In this document: positions 6,460 through 12,835 of the stretch, piece after piece
How positions within the stretch are numbered: position 1 is the stretch's first letter
How the letters are laid out: every line of letters begins with the position of its first letter
Source: Pullilachnospira_A gallistercoris
GTDB taxonomy: Bacteria; Bacillota; Clostridia; Lachnospirales; Lachnospiraceae
Length of the DNA: 15,143 nucleotides
Direction of reading: 5' to 3'
NCBI GenBank assembly: GCA_018712125.1
Contig: DVHM01000017.1
Coordinates: 1 to 15,143, forward strand
Translations under genes and position numbers: made by a program
The notes under the pieces: model-generated
The model's database searches: none
Seen by the model: only the letters and a program-made list of their open reading frames with translations
What the model was told of the DNA's origin: nothing

Positions 6460-8244
6460 TTACTGGGCAGCTGTAGGATCAATCTCATACTGATCCGCAT
6501 AGGGCTGGGCAGCTTCCAGAGCCTTCTGGTAATTGTACTTCTCCTGAGTTTTGCACCAGGTACCCCAATCATCATCACTGTTGATGTCCTTCTTACCTTT
6601 GATAAAGTCTACCGCGTTGGTCTGCGTGTACTCCAACAGTTTATTTCTGGCATCATCCATAATATCGATATCATCCTGCTCCATATTATTGGTAATGGGC
6701 GTACCCTGAATCTGTGCTGTATTCTTGTACTGGATCCACAGTTCCATGGAATGCTCATAAGTAGGCGCATATCCCTCGTCAATGCTGGTTACCAACTGCA
6801 GATGCGGGAATTTTTCCAGCGTAGCTGCTGTCCGCAGTCCTCCCGCGTCGTTCTGAATTGCCTCCACCAGCTTGTATCTTCCATCATCGCCCATGGTGTA
6901 GGTTCCATCGGGGATACCGTTGTCACTGTAGAAGGATGTACCGGTCTCCTCCATCTCCTCGGGAGTCAGTCCCAGAGATGCCAGTCTTGCGCCATCTTCC
7001 GAATACAGATAATCGATCATGGTCAACAGTGTTCCGATATCTTTGTCTTCCGCCGCGGAAGTGATGGCATAGCCGGTTCCGTTCAGGCCGGTTCCCGTCA
7101 TGATACAGTTGGGCGCCACATTCTTGCAGGCATCGGTTCCATAGATGTCGTTCATGGGAAGGGCACAGCCGGCCACATAGATGCCGTCGGTGTACTCATC
7201 TCCCTGATCGAGACGTCCGCCCAGCTCCGCCTGCATGCCGCACCACATGCCGACCTTGCCCTGGCGCACGGAAGTGTCATCAATGGAGTAGAACATGTCG
7301 GAAGTACGCTCGTTGAAGTCCGGATCCAGCCATCCCTTCTCGTACCAGTTGTTCAGGCACTCGAGATACGCTCTCGCGGAGTCTGTCACGCCGCCGTACT
7401 GTACCTTACCGTTCGCATCCTCATAGAAAGCAAAGTTGCCGCCGCCGAAGCAGGAGCACAGATCTCCGGTCCAACTGAAGCCCGGATAGTACATGCTGAT
7501 GCAGTAGCTGTCGTCGATGCCGAGATCCGCATAGGCTTTCTCGAAAATCTCAAACATCCACTCCCAGTCGCTGATGTACACCGGATCCGTTCCGCCGCTG
7601 GGGAACACCACATCGTCCTCCCAGCTGTCGGGGTCGCTGGGATCCGTATAGCCGCCGGTAAAGGCAGCTCCTGTTACCGGATTGGTTCCGTATTTTACGA
7701 TCCAGTCTCTGCGGTACTGATATCCGCAATAGGTATAACCATAATCCTCATTAAAAGACATAACATGGAGATATTTCTCCTCCCCGTCAATGTTGGTAAG
7801 CGCCCAGGATTTCATTTCCGGATGCGCATCCAGATACGCCGTATAGTTCGGCATATACTCCTCCACATAGGGAGTCAGATCCAGAATAATGCCCTGCTCG
7901 TATAGGATCTTCGGGCTGTCAGAGATGGACATATCCAGAATATCCGGATAGTCGCCGGAACCCATCATCGTCGAGTAGCTGTCCGCCGCCGTGCCGGCCG
8001 CCGGCACCCAGAACTCCAGATCGATCTTCTTGTCCTCCTCGCCCCAGGTCTGGGAGGTCAGATACTGCATAACCGGATTGTCCGCGTAATCCGTGTAGTA
8101 GGAAGCGTCCGCTCCCTGATAGATCCACATGGTAAAGGATGTGTCCGAGGACGCCCCGCCGCCTCCGCAGCCGGAGAGCAGTCCCGCCGCCATCACTCCG
8201 CAGAGTGTGAGGCTTAAAAGTTTTTTCACATGTTTGAACTTCAT
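6460..8244 (-). CDS. Carbohydrate ABC importer solute-binding lipoprotein (LplA type)
   Basis: This 594-residue protein starts with a lipoprotein signal peptide: basic MKFKHVKK, a hydrophobic core, and the lipobox LSGC with Cys26 as the lipidated residue, followed by a Gly/Ser linker. It should be anchored outside the membrane to capture oligosaccharides. The mature part begins TSFTMWIYQGADASYY and has the aromatic-rich, long-chain layout of LplA/AlgQ-like binding proteins, including a GSGDYPDILDMS strand-turn (about 107-118) and later YYPGFSW and RLASLGLTPEE motifs. Such large binding proteins usually serve complex oligosaccharides rather than monosaccharides. AAGGAGGG before the ATG is strong. 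It is followed after 83 bases by two permeases, with a hairpin in the gap that would favour extra expression of this first gene. The ligand is unknown; the neighbouring hydrolases suggest galactose- and rhamnose-containing oligosaccharides. Confidence 0.93.
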   Translation of the reverse strand: MKFKHVKKLLSLTLCGVMAAGLLSGCGGGGASSDTSFTMWIYQGADASYYTDYADNPVMQYLTSQTWGEEDKKIDLEFWVPAAGTAADSYSTMMGSGDYPDILDMSISDSPKILYEQGIILDLTPYVEEYMPNYTAYLDAHPEMKSWALTNIDGEEKYLHVMSFNEDYGYTYCGYQYRRDWIVKYGTNPVTGAAFTGGYTDPSDPDSWEDDVVFPSGGTDPVYISDWEWMFEIFEKAYADLGIDDSYCISMYYPGFSWTGDLCSCFGGGNFAFYEDANGKVQYGGVTDSARAYLECLNNWYEKGWLDPDFNERTSDMFYSIDDTSVRQGKVGMWCGMQAELGGRLDQGDEYTDGIYVAGCALPMNDIYGTDACKNVAPNCIMTGTGLNGTGYAITSAAEDKDIGTLLTMIDYLYSEDGARLASLGLTPEEMEETGTSFYSDNGIPDGTYTMGDDGRYKLVEAIQNDAGGLRTAATLEKFPHLQLVTSIDEGYAPTYEHSMELWIQYKNTAQIQGTPITNNMEQDDIDIMDDARNKLLEYTQTNAVDFIKGKKDINSDDDWGTWCKTQEKYNYQKALEAAQPYADQYEIDPTAAQ

Positions 8245-8275
8245 ATGATATGTAACCCTCCTTGTAAATTTCTTA

Positions 8276-8315
8276 ATCTTAAAATATCATAAACAATCTG
8301 TGAAATCTCTGTGAA
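8276..8315 (-). promoter_or_regulatory. Importer operon promoter region
   Basis: Two overlapping minus-strand choices are visible. TTCACA (8315-8310) with TATGAT (8291-8286) has an 18-base spacer. TTCACA (8304-8299) with TAAGAT (8281-8276) has a 17-base spacer. Both -35 boxes fall within the tandem repeat, next to the putative operator, as expected for activation at or near the -35. AAGGAGGG at 8263-8256 lies 11 bases before the ATG of the solute-binding gene. Confidence 0.5.
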
Positions 8316-8318
8316 ATC
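8297..8318 (+). repeat. Perfect tandem 11-base repeat at the importer promoter
   Basis: TCTGTGAAATC occurs twice in immediate succession (8297-8307 and 8308-8318), one helical turn apart. The second copy runs into the 21-base-period operator, so AAATC cores lie in phase at 8303, 8314 and, as a variant, 8335 and 8358. Each copy also supplies a TTCACA on the minus strand that can serve as a -35 box. Confidence 0.7.
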
Positions 8319-8343
8319 CGATGGGCTTTAACCCGAATCCGAC
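8314..8343 (+). promoter_or_regulatory. Putative response-regulator operator (21-base-period direct repeat) upstream of importer
   Basis: AAATCCGAT (8314-8322) and GAATCCGAC (8335-8343) form a direct repeat of period 21 with a 12-base gap. A further related half-site, AAATCCGAC, follows at 8358-8366. AraC-family regulators commonly bind direct repeats two helical turns apart next to the -35 box, and an AraC-type response regulator is encoded at 2617-1841. The near-identical unit at 201-230 makes chance unlikely. Assigning it to that regulator is inference. Confidence 0.6.
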
Positions 8344-8358
8344 GTGTTCCACATCGGA
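8338..8358 (-). repeat. Inverted repeat between DUF624 and solute-binding genes
   Basis: In the minus-strand RNA, UCCGAUGUG pairs with CACGUCGGA around a GAA loop, giving a 9-base-pair stem with one U-G pair. No U-tract follows, so it is not a standard terminator. It may instead be a DNA-level inverted repeat within the operator array, or may protect the 3' end of the DUF624 transcript. Confidence 0.5.
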
Positions 8359-8398
8359 AATCCGACACAGATCCTTCGCTATCCCATGTGTCTGCTCT

Positions 8399-9028
8399 CT
8401 ACTGCCAGACACGGTTGCGCTCCTGCTCCGCCGCGAGATCTTCCTTCGACATATATTTGCGGAAAATCTTCTCCAGCACATAGCTGGCAAGGAGCATATA
8501 GCTGGCCGGAGCCAGAAGAATCAGAGGCGGGAAATAAACCACCGCCACCACAAAGACCGCCAGCAGAAGCAGCAGCAGAATCCCTTTTACCAGGTGCGTC
8601 ATCATGATAAAGAAACTGTTCTTCAGGGTCCGCTTCGCCCCGTCCTCAAACCGGGCGATATAGGTTAGTGTAAAGATAACCATGACCAGGTTGAAGGCCT
8701 CCAGCACCACAAAGGGGATCCACATCCAGCCGATGGTCACGCCGTCCCGCCACATCTGGTAACAGATATAGGCCTCGTCCGCGAAGATAAATCCCAGAAT
8801 CAGGTGCACGAGCCAGCACTTCGTGGACACCTTAAAGTTTTTCTTAAAGAAATGCCAGAACTCTCCCGACACATAGCCCCGGTCATTCTTGATAACCTTC
8901 TGGGTCGTATAATACAGGGCCGATGTGGCCGTCCCGATGGTAACAATCGGCAGACAACTCACAAACCAATAGATCGTCAAAAATACCAGGTCCAGCAGCT
9001 TGTTACAAATCTCGTTCAGCTTTGCCAT
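8399..9028 (-). CDS. DUF624 / YesL family membrane protein
   Basis: This 209-residue membrane protein has the N-terminal signature of DUF624 (YesL): a first helix leading into CLPIVTIGTATSALYYT (25-41). Further hydrophobic segments lie at about 73-93, 102-124 and 148-185, giving four or five helices, and the C-terminal tail is charged. The molecular function of the family is not established. Members are repeatedly encoded beside carbohydrate ABC importers and YesM/YesN regulators, including yesL of the Bacillus subtilis yes operon, so a role linked to sugar uptake is an inference from context. GGAGGAG lies 5 bases before the ATG and fixes the start. The gene is separated from GH3 by a strong terminator and from the solute-binding gene by 154 bases, so it probably has its own promoter and may run on into the importer genes. 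Confidence 0.85.
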   Translation of the reverse strand: MAKLNEICNKLLDLVFLTIYWFVSCLPIVTIGTATSALYYTTQKVIKNDRGYVSGEFWHFFKKNFKVSTKCWLVHLILGFIFADEAYICYQMWRDGVTIGWMWIPFVVLEAFNLVMVIFTLTYIARFEDGAKRTLKNSFFIMMTHLVKGILLLLLLAVFVVAVVYFPPLILLAPASYMLLASYVLEKIFRKYMSKEDLAAEQERNRVWQ

Positions 9029-9091
9029 AATTTCTCCTCCCTTTTCTTTCCTTTTCCATCCGCTCGATACGGATCAAACCACTCTATCCGC

Positions 9092-9120
9092 ATTATAAAA
9101 AAGAAGAGCGGATTCCGAAA
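9092..9120 (-). promoter_or_regulatory. Putative DUF624-gene promoter with perfect -10 and poor -35
   Basis: On the minus strand TATAAT (9097-9092) is a perfect -10 box. It begins inside the T-tract of the upstream terminator. The hexamer 17 bases upstream is TTTCGG (9120-9115), a poor -35, which would fit an activator-dependent promoter. The predicted leader of about 60 bases contains CGGAT, ATCCG and CGGAT in turn, which could form two alternative small hairpins. Confidence 0.45.
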
Positions 9121-9143
9121 AGCCGAAATCCGCTCTCTTTTTT
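9097..9143 (-). terminator. Strong rho-independent terminator after GH3, probably bidirectional
   Basis: A perfect 10-base-pair stem pairs 9105-9114 (AGAGCGGATT) with 9127-9136 (AATCCGCTCT) around a 12-base loop. On the minus strand it is followed by TCTTTTTT, giving a textbook terminator about 20 bases after the GH3 stop. On the plus strand the other side carries CTTTTTT (9137-9143), so the element could work in both directions. It separates the hydrolase block from the DUF624 gene. Confidence 0.88.
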
Positions 9144-9155
9144 CCCTATTCCGAC
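9126..9155 (+). promoter_or_regulatory. Weak third copy of the 21-base-period operator, upstream of the DUF624 gene
   Basis: AAATCCGCT (9126-9134) and TATTCCGAC (9147-9155) are separated by 12 bases. This matches AAATCCGAT-N12-GAATCCGAC at 15 of 18 defined positions, with the same period and orientation as the copies at 8314 and 201. It ends 5 bases upstream of where the -35 box of the putative DUF624 promoter would be. The first half overlaps a terminator stem, so the match could be partly coincidental. Confidence 0.35.
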
Positions 9156-9156
9156 A

Positions 9157-11586
9157 TCACAGGCTCATCTGCTGCGCCTTCGCCCAGAACCTCCGCTTTC
9201 TTCCAACGACCGGAGCGGTTTCCGTAATGCGGAAAGCATCCTGACAGCGGATATCCGCCGAGGAGGAGCCCACCAGCACGGAAATCTCGCCCTTCTCCAC
9301 CTTCCAGTTCATGGCGAGATCCAGGAAAGCCGTCTGATCCGGGGATACGGTAAAGGTCACGCGCTTTTTCTCCCCCGGCTGAAGTTCTACCCTGGCAAAG
9401 CCCTGAAGTTCCATGCAGGGGCGCACCATGGAGGCATGGACGTCCTTCAGGTAGAGCTGAACCACCTCCGTCCCCGCCACATCGCCGGTATTGGCAATAT
9501 CGCAGGAGATGTGTACCTCCTCAAAGGGCTCTGCCTCCTTTTTGTCCACCTGCAGATTGCTGTAGGCAAAGGTGGTGTAGGAGAGGCCGTGACCGAAGAA
9601 ATACCGCGGCGTATGGGGGCAGTCCACATAGTTGACGAACCCGATGCTTCCGCCCTGGTGCCAGGAGGAACCGTTTGGATGATTGTAATAAACCGGGAGC
9701 TGTCCTGTGTGGTACGCTACGGACACCGGCAGTTTTCCGCTGGGGTTTACTTTTCCCGTCAGCACATTCACAATGGCCTCGGCTCCCATCTCCGAGGGGT
9801 TCCAGGCCTCAACGATGGCGTTCAGGTACTGATCCGCCGCGTCGGAGGAGATCGGTCTGCCGTTAAAATGTACGCCCACCAGAGGAGTGCCTGTGGCTGC
9901 CGCCGCCTCGATAAAGGCGTCCTGACATTTCGGCAGGTTGATATCGCTTCCATCCACGCCCTCTCCCATGGAGGCCACGGAACAGGAGCCATGTTTTCCG
10001 CCGAGTGTCATAATGCACAGGTCCGCATTCTTTACCGCCTCCAGCGCCTCGTCAAAATGGCTGGTGTCGTCTCCGGCGATGGCGTAACCGTAGGAACAGA
10101 CAATCTCCACATCAGGAAGCTGTCGTTTCAGCTCCTCAAAGAGATTCGGGCAGTCCGGCTTGATCTGCCGCAAAATCTCGTCAAATTCTTCCGTCTCATC
10201 CGACTGGATCTGCGTTCCCGGCACGAAAGGCACTTCCCGGGTACTGCTGGCCCCCTGCTCCCCGATGCCCGCGATGGAATTCGCCACCGCGTGAATGGCC
10301 TCCACCATGCTGATGTGGGTGTAGCCGCCGAAAAGGCTTCTGGCATTGGCCGCGTGTGGGCCAACCAGCGCGATCTTTCTGATCTCCTTTTTCAGGGGAA
10401 GCGTCCCGTCGTTCTTCAAAAGAATCAGGGATTCCTCGGCGCTTCTCCTCGTGATTTCCCGGTCTTCTTCCTCGTGATAAAATTCCTGTTTCAGCTCCTC
10501 GCCCTCCAGCGCGAAGGGATGCTCAAAAAGACCCATGCGGAATTTCGCCGTCAGAATCCGCTCCACCAGAGCGTCCAGCACAGCCACATCCGCCTTTCCA
10601 TCGGCAAACCACTGTTTCAGCTCGTCATTATAGCAGGATTTTGCCGGCCACTCCATATCCATGCCGGCCTCCATGGAGCGAAGCCCCGCCTCCATCCGGC
10701 TCTCGTAAAGCCCCTGAATATTGTACTGATTCTCGATGGCGGAATAGTCGGAAACCGAAAGGCCATCAAATCCCATCTCCTCCCTGAGAAGATCCGTGAG
10801 CATCCGCCTGGATGAGGAGGCCGCCTCCCCGTCAAAGGTACAGTAACAGGGCATCACGCCGTGAAGATTTGCCTCCACGATCGCTGCCTGGAACGGCTTT
10901 CCGTACACCTCCTCCAGAAGTCTGGGCGGTGTCAGGCTTTCCGCCCCGTGAATGCCGCCCAGAGAATTGTGGAAACCCAGGAAATGCTTTGCCACTGCCT
11001 CCGCCTTCAGCCCGTCACAGCGCTCGCTCTCCTGAATTCCCCGGGTGTAGGCCGTTCCCATCGCCGCCGCCAGGGTCGGATCCTCGCCGTAGGTTTCCCC
11101 CTGACGTCCCATGCGGGAATCCCGGGAGATGTCCAGCACCGGCGCGAGAATCTGGGTAATCCCGGCCGCCTTCTCCTGACGGGAGACCGCCGCTCCCACC
11201 TGCTCCTCCAGCTCGGGATCCCAGGTGGAAGCCCGGTTCATACCGCTGGGGAAACTGGTGTTGTCCTGAATAAATCCGCCACAGAGCCCCTCCATGTGAA
11301 ACATAGCCGGAATGTGATGAGGGCTCTGCTCCATGATCAGCTTCTGAACGCTCCGCTGAAAATCCGCCGCTTCCTCCAGACTCTTCATCTGCCGCACTTC
11401 CAGCGTGGAGACGCTGCCGAGACCGTACCGGCAGGCCTCCCTCGTGGCCTCACTCCAATCTCCCGCCTCGTCCCTGGCGGGGAACATGCTCTGTGTCTGC
11501 GCCATCTTCTCCTCCAGGCTCATCTTTGCCAGAAGATCTTTTGCCCGTTCCTCCGGTGTCAGGTTGGTGTCTAAATACTTTTCCAT
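9157..11586 (-). CDS. GH3 family beta-glycosidase (beta-glucosidase/beta-xylosidase type)
   Basis: This is an 809-residue GH3 enzyme with the full three-domain layout. The TIM barrel (about 10-355) carries the substrate-binding KHF at 200-202 and the nucleophile Asp280 in LSVSDYSAI. The alpha/beta sandwich (about 380-620) carries SGEG-type acid/base Glu542 in GEGVDGSDINLP. A fibronectin III-like C-terminal domain spans about 685-778. The family hydrolyses exo beta-glucosides, beta-xylosides or alpha-L-arabinosides, and sequence alone does not fix which. No signal peptide is present, so it should be cytoplasmic. GAGGAG lies 9 bases before the ATG. It is the last gene of the hydrolase block: the gap from the GH43-like gene is 111 bases, wider than the other gaps here, and a strong terminator begins about 20 bases after its stop. 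The short basic tail after residue 793 (VVGRKRRFW) looks unrelated to the core fold. Confidence 0.93.
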   Translation of the reverse strand: MEKYLDTNLTPEERAKDLLAKMSLEEKMAQTQSMFPARDEAGDWSEATREACRYGLGSVSTLEVRQMKSLEEAADFQRSVQKLIMEQSPHHIPAMFHMEGLCGGFIQDNTSFPSGMNRASTWDPELEEQVGAAVSRQEKAAGITQILAPVLDISRDSRMGRQGETYGEDPTLAAAMGTAYTRGIQESERCDGLKAEAVAKHFLGFHNSLGGIHGAESLTPPRLLEEVYGKPFQAAIVEANLHGVMPCYCTFDGEAASSSRRMLTDLLREEMGFDGLSVSDYSAIENQYNIQGLYESRMEAGLRSMEAGMDMEWPAKSCYNDELKQWFADGKADVAVLDALVERILTAKFRMGLFEHPFALEGEELKQEFYHEEEDREITRRSAEESLILLKNDGTLPLKKEIRKIALVGPHAANARSLFGGYTHISMVEAIHAVANSIAGIGEQGASSTREVPFVPGTQIQSDETEEFDEILRQIKPDCPNLFEELKRQLPDVEIVCSYGYAIAGDDTSHFDEALEAVKNADLCIMTLGGKHGSCSVASMGEGVDGSDINLPKCQDAFIEAAAATGTPLVGVHFNGRPISSDAADQYLNAIVEAWNPSEMGAEAIVNVLTGKVNPSGKLPVSVAYHTGQLPVYYNHPNGSSWHQGGSIGFVNYVDCPHTPRYFFGHGLSYTTFAYSNLQVDKKEAEPFEEVHISCDIANTGDVAGTEVVQLYLKDVHASMVRPCMELQGFARVELQPGEKKRVTFTVSPDQTAFLDLAMNWKVEKGEISVLVGSSSADIRCQDAFRITETAPVVGRKRRFWAKAQQMSL

Positions 11587-11697
11587 CTGAAAATTCTCCT
11601 CTCTGCCGGGTCGGAACCGGACTTACCTATTTTTATTTTTTGATCAGCGCCGTCTGTTTGACAGGCGTTGCTGCTTCCATTTTCATGGGCGGCGATT
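11587..11697 (-). other. Intergenic gap between GH43-like and GH3 genes
   Basis: The 111-base gap is longer than the other gaps in this operon. On the minus strand it holds an imperfect hairpin, GCCTGTC-AAACA-GACGGC (one bulged T, about 11654-11672), then an A/T-rich stretch. No T-tract follows the hairpin, so it is not a standard terminator, and I see no convincing -35/-10 pair. Read-through into GH3 is the simplest reading. GAGAGGAG before the GH3 ATG is its ribosome binding site. Confidence 0.4.
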
Positions 11698-12810
11698 TCA
11701 CGCGTCCTCGTACTCGTCCAGGCTCCACCGGTCCTTCCAGTCAATATAGACCATGTCCCCGTCAAAGCGCAGGGGCAGCCATACATAATCGGAAATCGAG
11801 GTGTTGTCTTTGCAGTCCGGCGACATTCCCACACTCTCGCCGCTCTCCTTCTCGTAGGCGGCTACCTTCTCAGCCAGCCTGCGCCAGTCTGCTTTTTTCC
11901 CGCAGGCCGGGTCGAACTGAGCCTCAAAATTGTCGGCGTAATCCTCGTAATTCAAAAACATCTGCTTCGGCAGCCAGCGGTCCGCCACCGCGATGTAGAG
12001 ATCCTTCTTCCCCTGTACTTTGAAGACAGAGGAAATCTGGCTGTGATAGGATGTGTGACTGGGATCATCGGGATGGGGATTTCCCAATACCCGATAAGGT
12101 CCGTGCCAGGTGTCCGCCACCGCCACCTGGGAAGGATTTGGAAAATATCCGGTGGTTCCCGAGGTTACCAGATAATGTCTGTGATTTCTCATGAAATGGG
12201 CCGTCGCCTCCCGCACATAGGGCGGACACTTGTGTGGGAAATGGGTGCTGTAATATCCGGTCACATCAGTATAATCCGCCGTCAGATCCGCGATGATGGT
12301 CTCGGAGTGTACCCGCTCAAAGAAATAGTATCCCTTTCCGTCCTCGGCCACATCCAGATCGAAATCCCCGGCGCTCATATTTAAGGGCCGCAGATTCTCC
12401 CGCACCAGCGTGTAGGGCCCGAGAATGTGATCCGCCGTCATGATGGTCTCGCTCTGGGTGCCGTCGTCATTCATGATCTTCATCCAGCAGACAAACTTCT
12501 TCGTCTGCTTATTGTAAATGATATGGGGACGGTCCATGCACTTCCTCGGATGGAGGGAGGACGCCGGATCGTCGGGCCGGGGCTCGATAATGATCCCCTC
12601 GTCCTTCCAGTTGTAGAGATCCGTGGAGGAGTAACACCGCACACCCCAGTGCCAGATATCCGCCACGCCATCTGTCTTCTCCTTGTTCTCCCCGTACCAG
12701 TAGTAGGTGCCGTCCAGGTACATTACCGACCCGCCGTGGGCCTGAATCCGCTTCCCTTCCGTATCGTACCACACCTGCCCGGGATAAAAGGCATCGTATT
12801 TTTCTGCCAT
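11698..12810 (-). CDS. GH43-fold glycosidase resembling exo-beta-1,3-galactanase
   Basis: This 370-residue protein has the five-bladed propeller pattern of clan GH-F. Visible landmarks are AHGGSVMYLDGTYYWYGENK (24-43), CYSSTDLYNWKDEG (59-72), DRPHIIYNKQTKKFVCWMK (93-111), GDFDLDVAEDGKGYYF (148-163), REATAHF (200-206), SGTTGYFPNPSQ (217-228), YHSQISSVF (255-263), VADRWLP (275-281) and YVWLPLRFDGD (342-352). This order matches galactan 1,3-beta-galactosidase-like GH43 proteins (subfamily 24 and relatives such as 34). In that comparison Glu201 would be the catalytic acid and Gln258 would take the place of the usual Asp base, as reported for the fungal exo-1,3-galactanase Pc1,3Gal43A. There is no signal peptide and no carbohydrate-binding module, so it is probably cytoplasmic. 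AAGGAG lies 9 bases before the ATG. The gene is 25 bases downstream of the GH42 gene. The family is fairly secure; the exact linkage cut is inferred. Confidence 0.8.
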   Translation of the reverse strand: MAEKYDAFYPGQVWYDTEGKRIQAHGGSVMYLDGTYYWYGENKEKTDGVADIWHWGVRCYSSTDLYNWKDEGIIIEPRPDDPASSLHPRKCMDRPHIIYNKQTKKFVCWMKIMNDDGTQSETIMTADHILGPYTLVRENLRPLNMSAGDFDLDVAEDGKGYYFFERVHSETIIADLTADYTDVTGYYSTHFPHKCPPYVREATAHFMRNHRHYLVTSGTTGYFPNPSQVAVADTWHGPYRVLGNPHPDDPSHTSYHSQISSVFKVQGKKDLYIAVADRWLPKQMFLNYEDYADNFEAQFDPACGKKADWRRLAEKVAAYEKESGESVGMSPDCKDNTSISDYVWLPLRFDGDMVYIDWKDRWSLDEYEDA

Positions 12811-12835
12811 AACGCTTTTCTCCTTATGTTCTGTT

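Noticed and set aside
6751..7905. Plus-strand open frame (384 codons) opposite the solute-binding gene
   Set aside because: Antisense shadow; no domain, and the lipoprotein on the other strand has lipobox, promoter and ribosome binding site.
8338..8358. Inverted repeat as a rho-independent terminator of the DUF624 gene
   Set aside because: No T-tract follows on the minus strand, and the repeat is made mostly of operator half-site sequence.
8297..8366. CRISPR-like repeat array
   Set aside because: The repeats are 9-11 bases with gaps of 0-14 bases, far shorter than CRISPR repeats and spacers, and no cas gene is present.
8245..8398. Riboswitch or structured leader before the solute-binding gene
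   Set aside because: The candidate promoters leave a leader of only about 25-40 bases, too short for a known riboswitch; the repeats are better read as protein-binding sites.
9436..10815. Plus-strand open frame (459 codons) opposite the GH3 gene
   Set aside because: Antisense shadow of a well-supported GH3 gene; composition is biased and no domain is recognisable.
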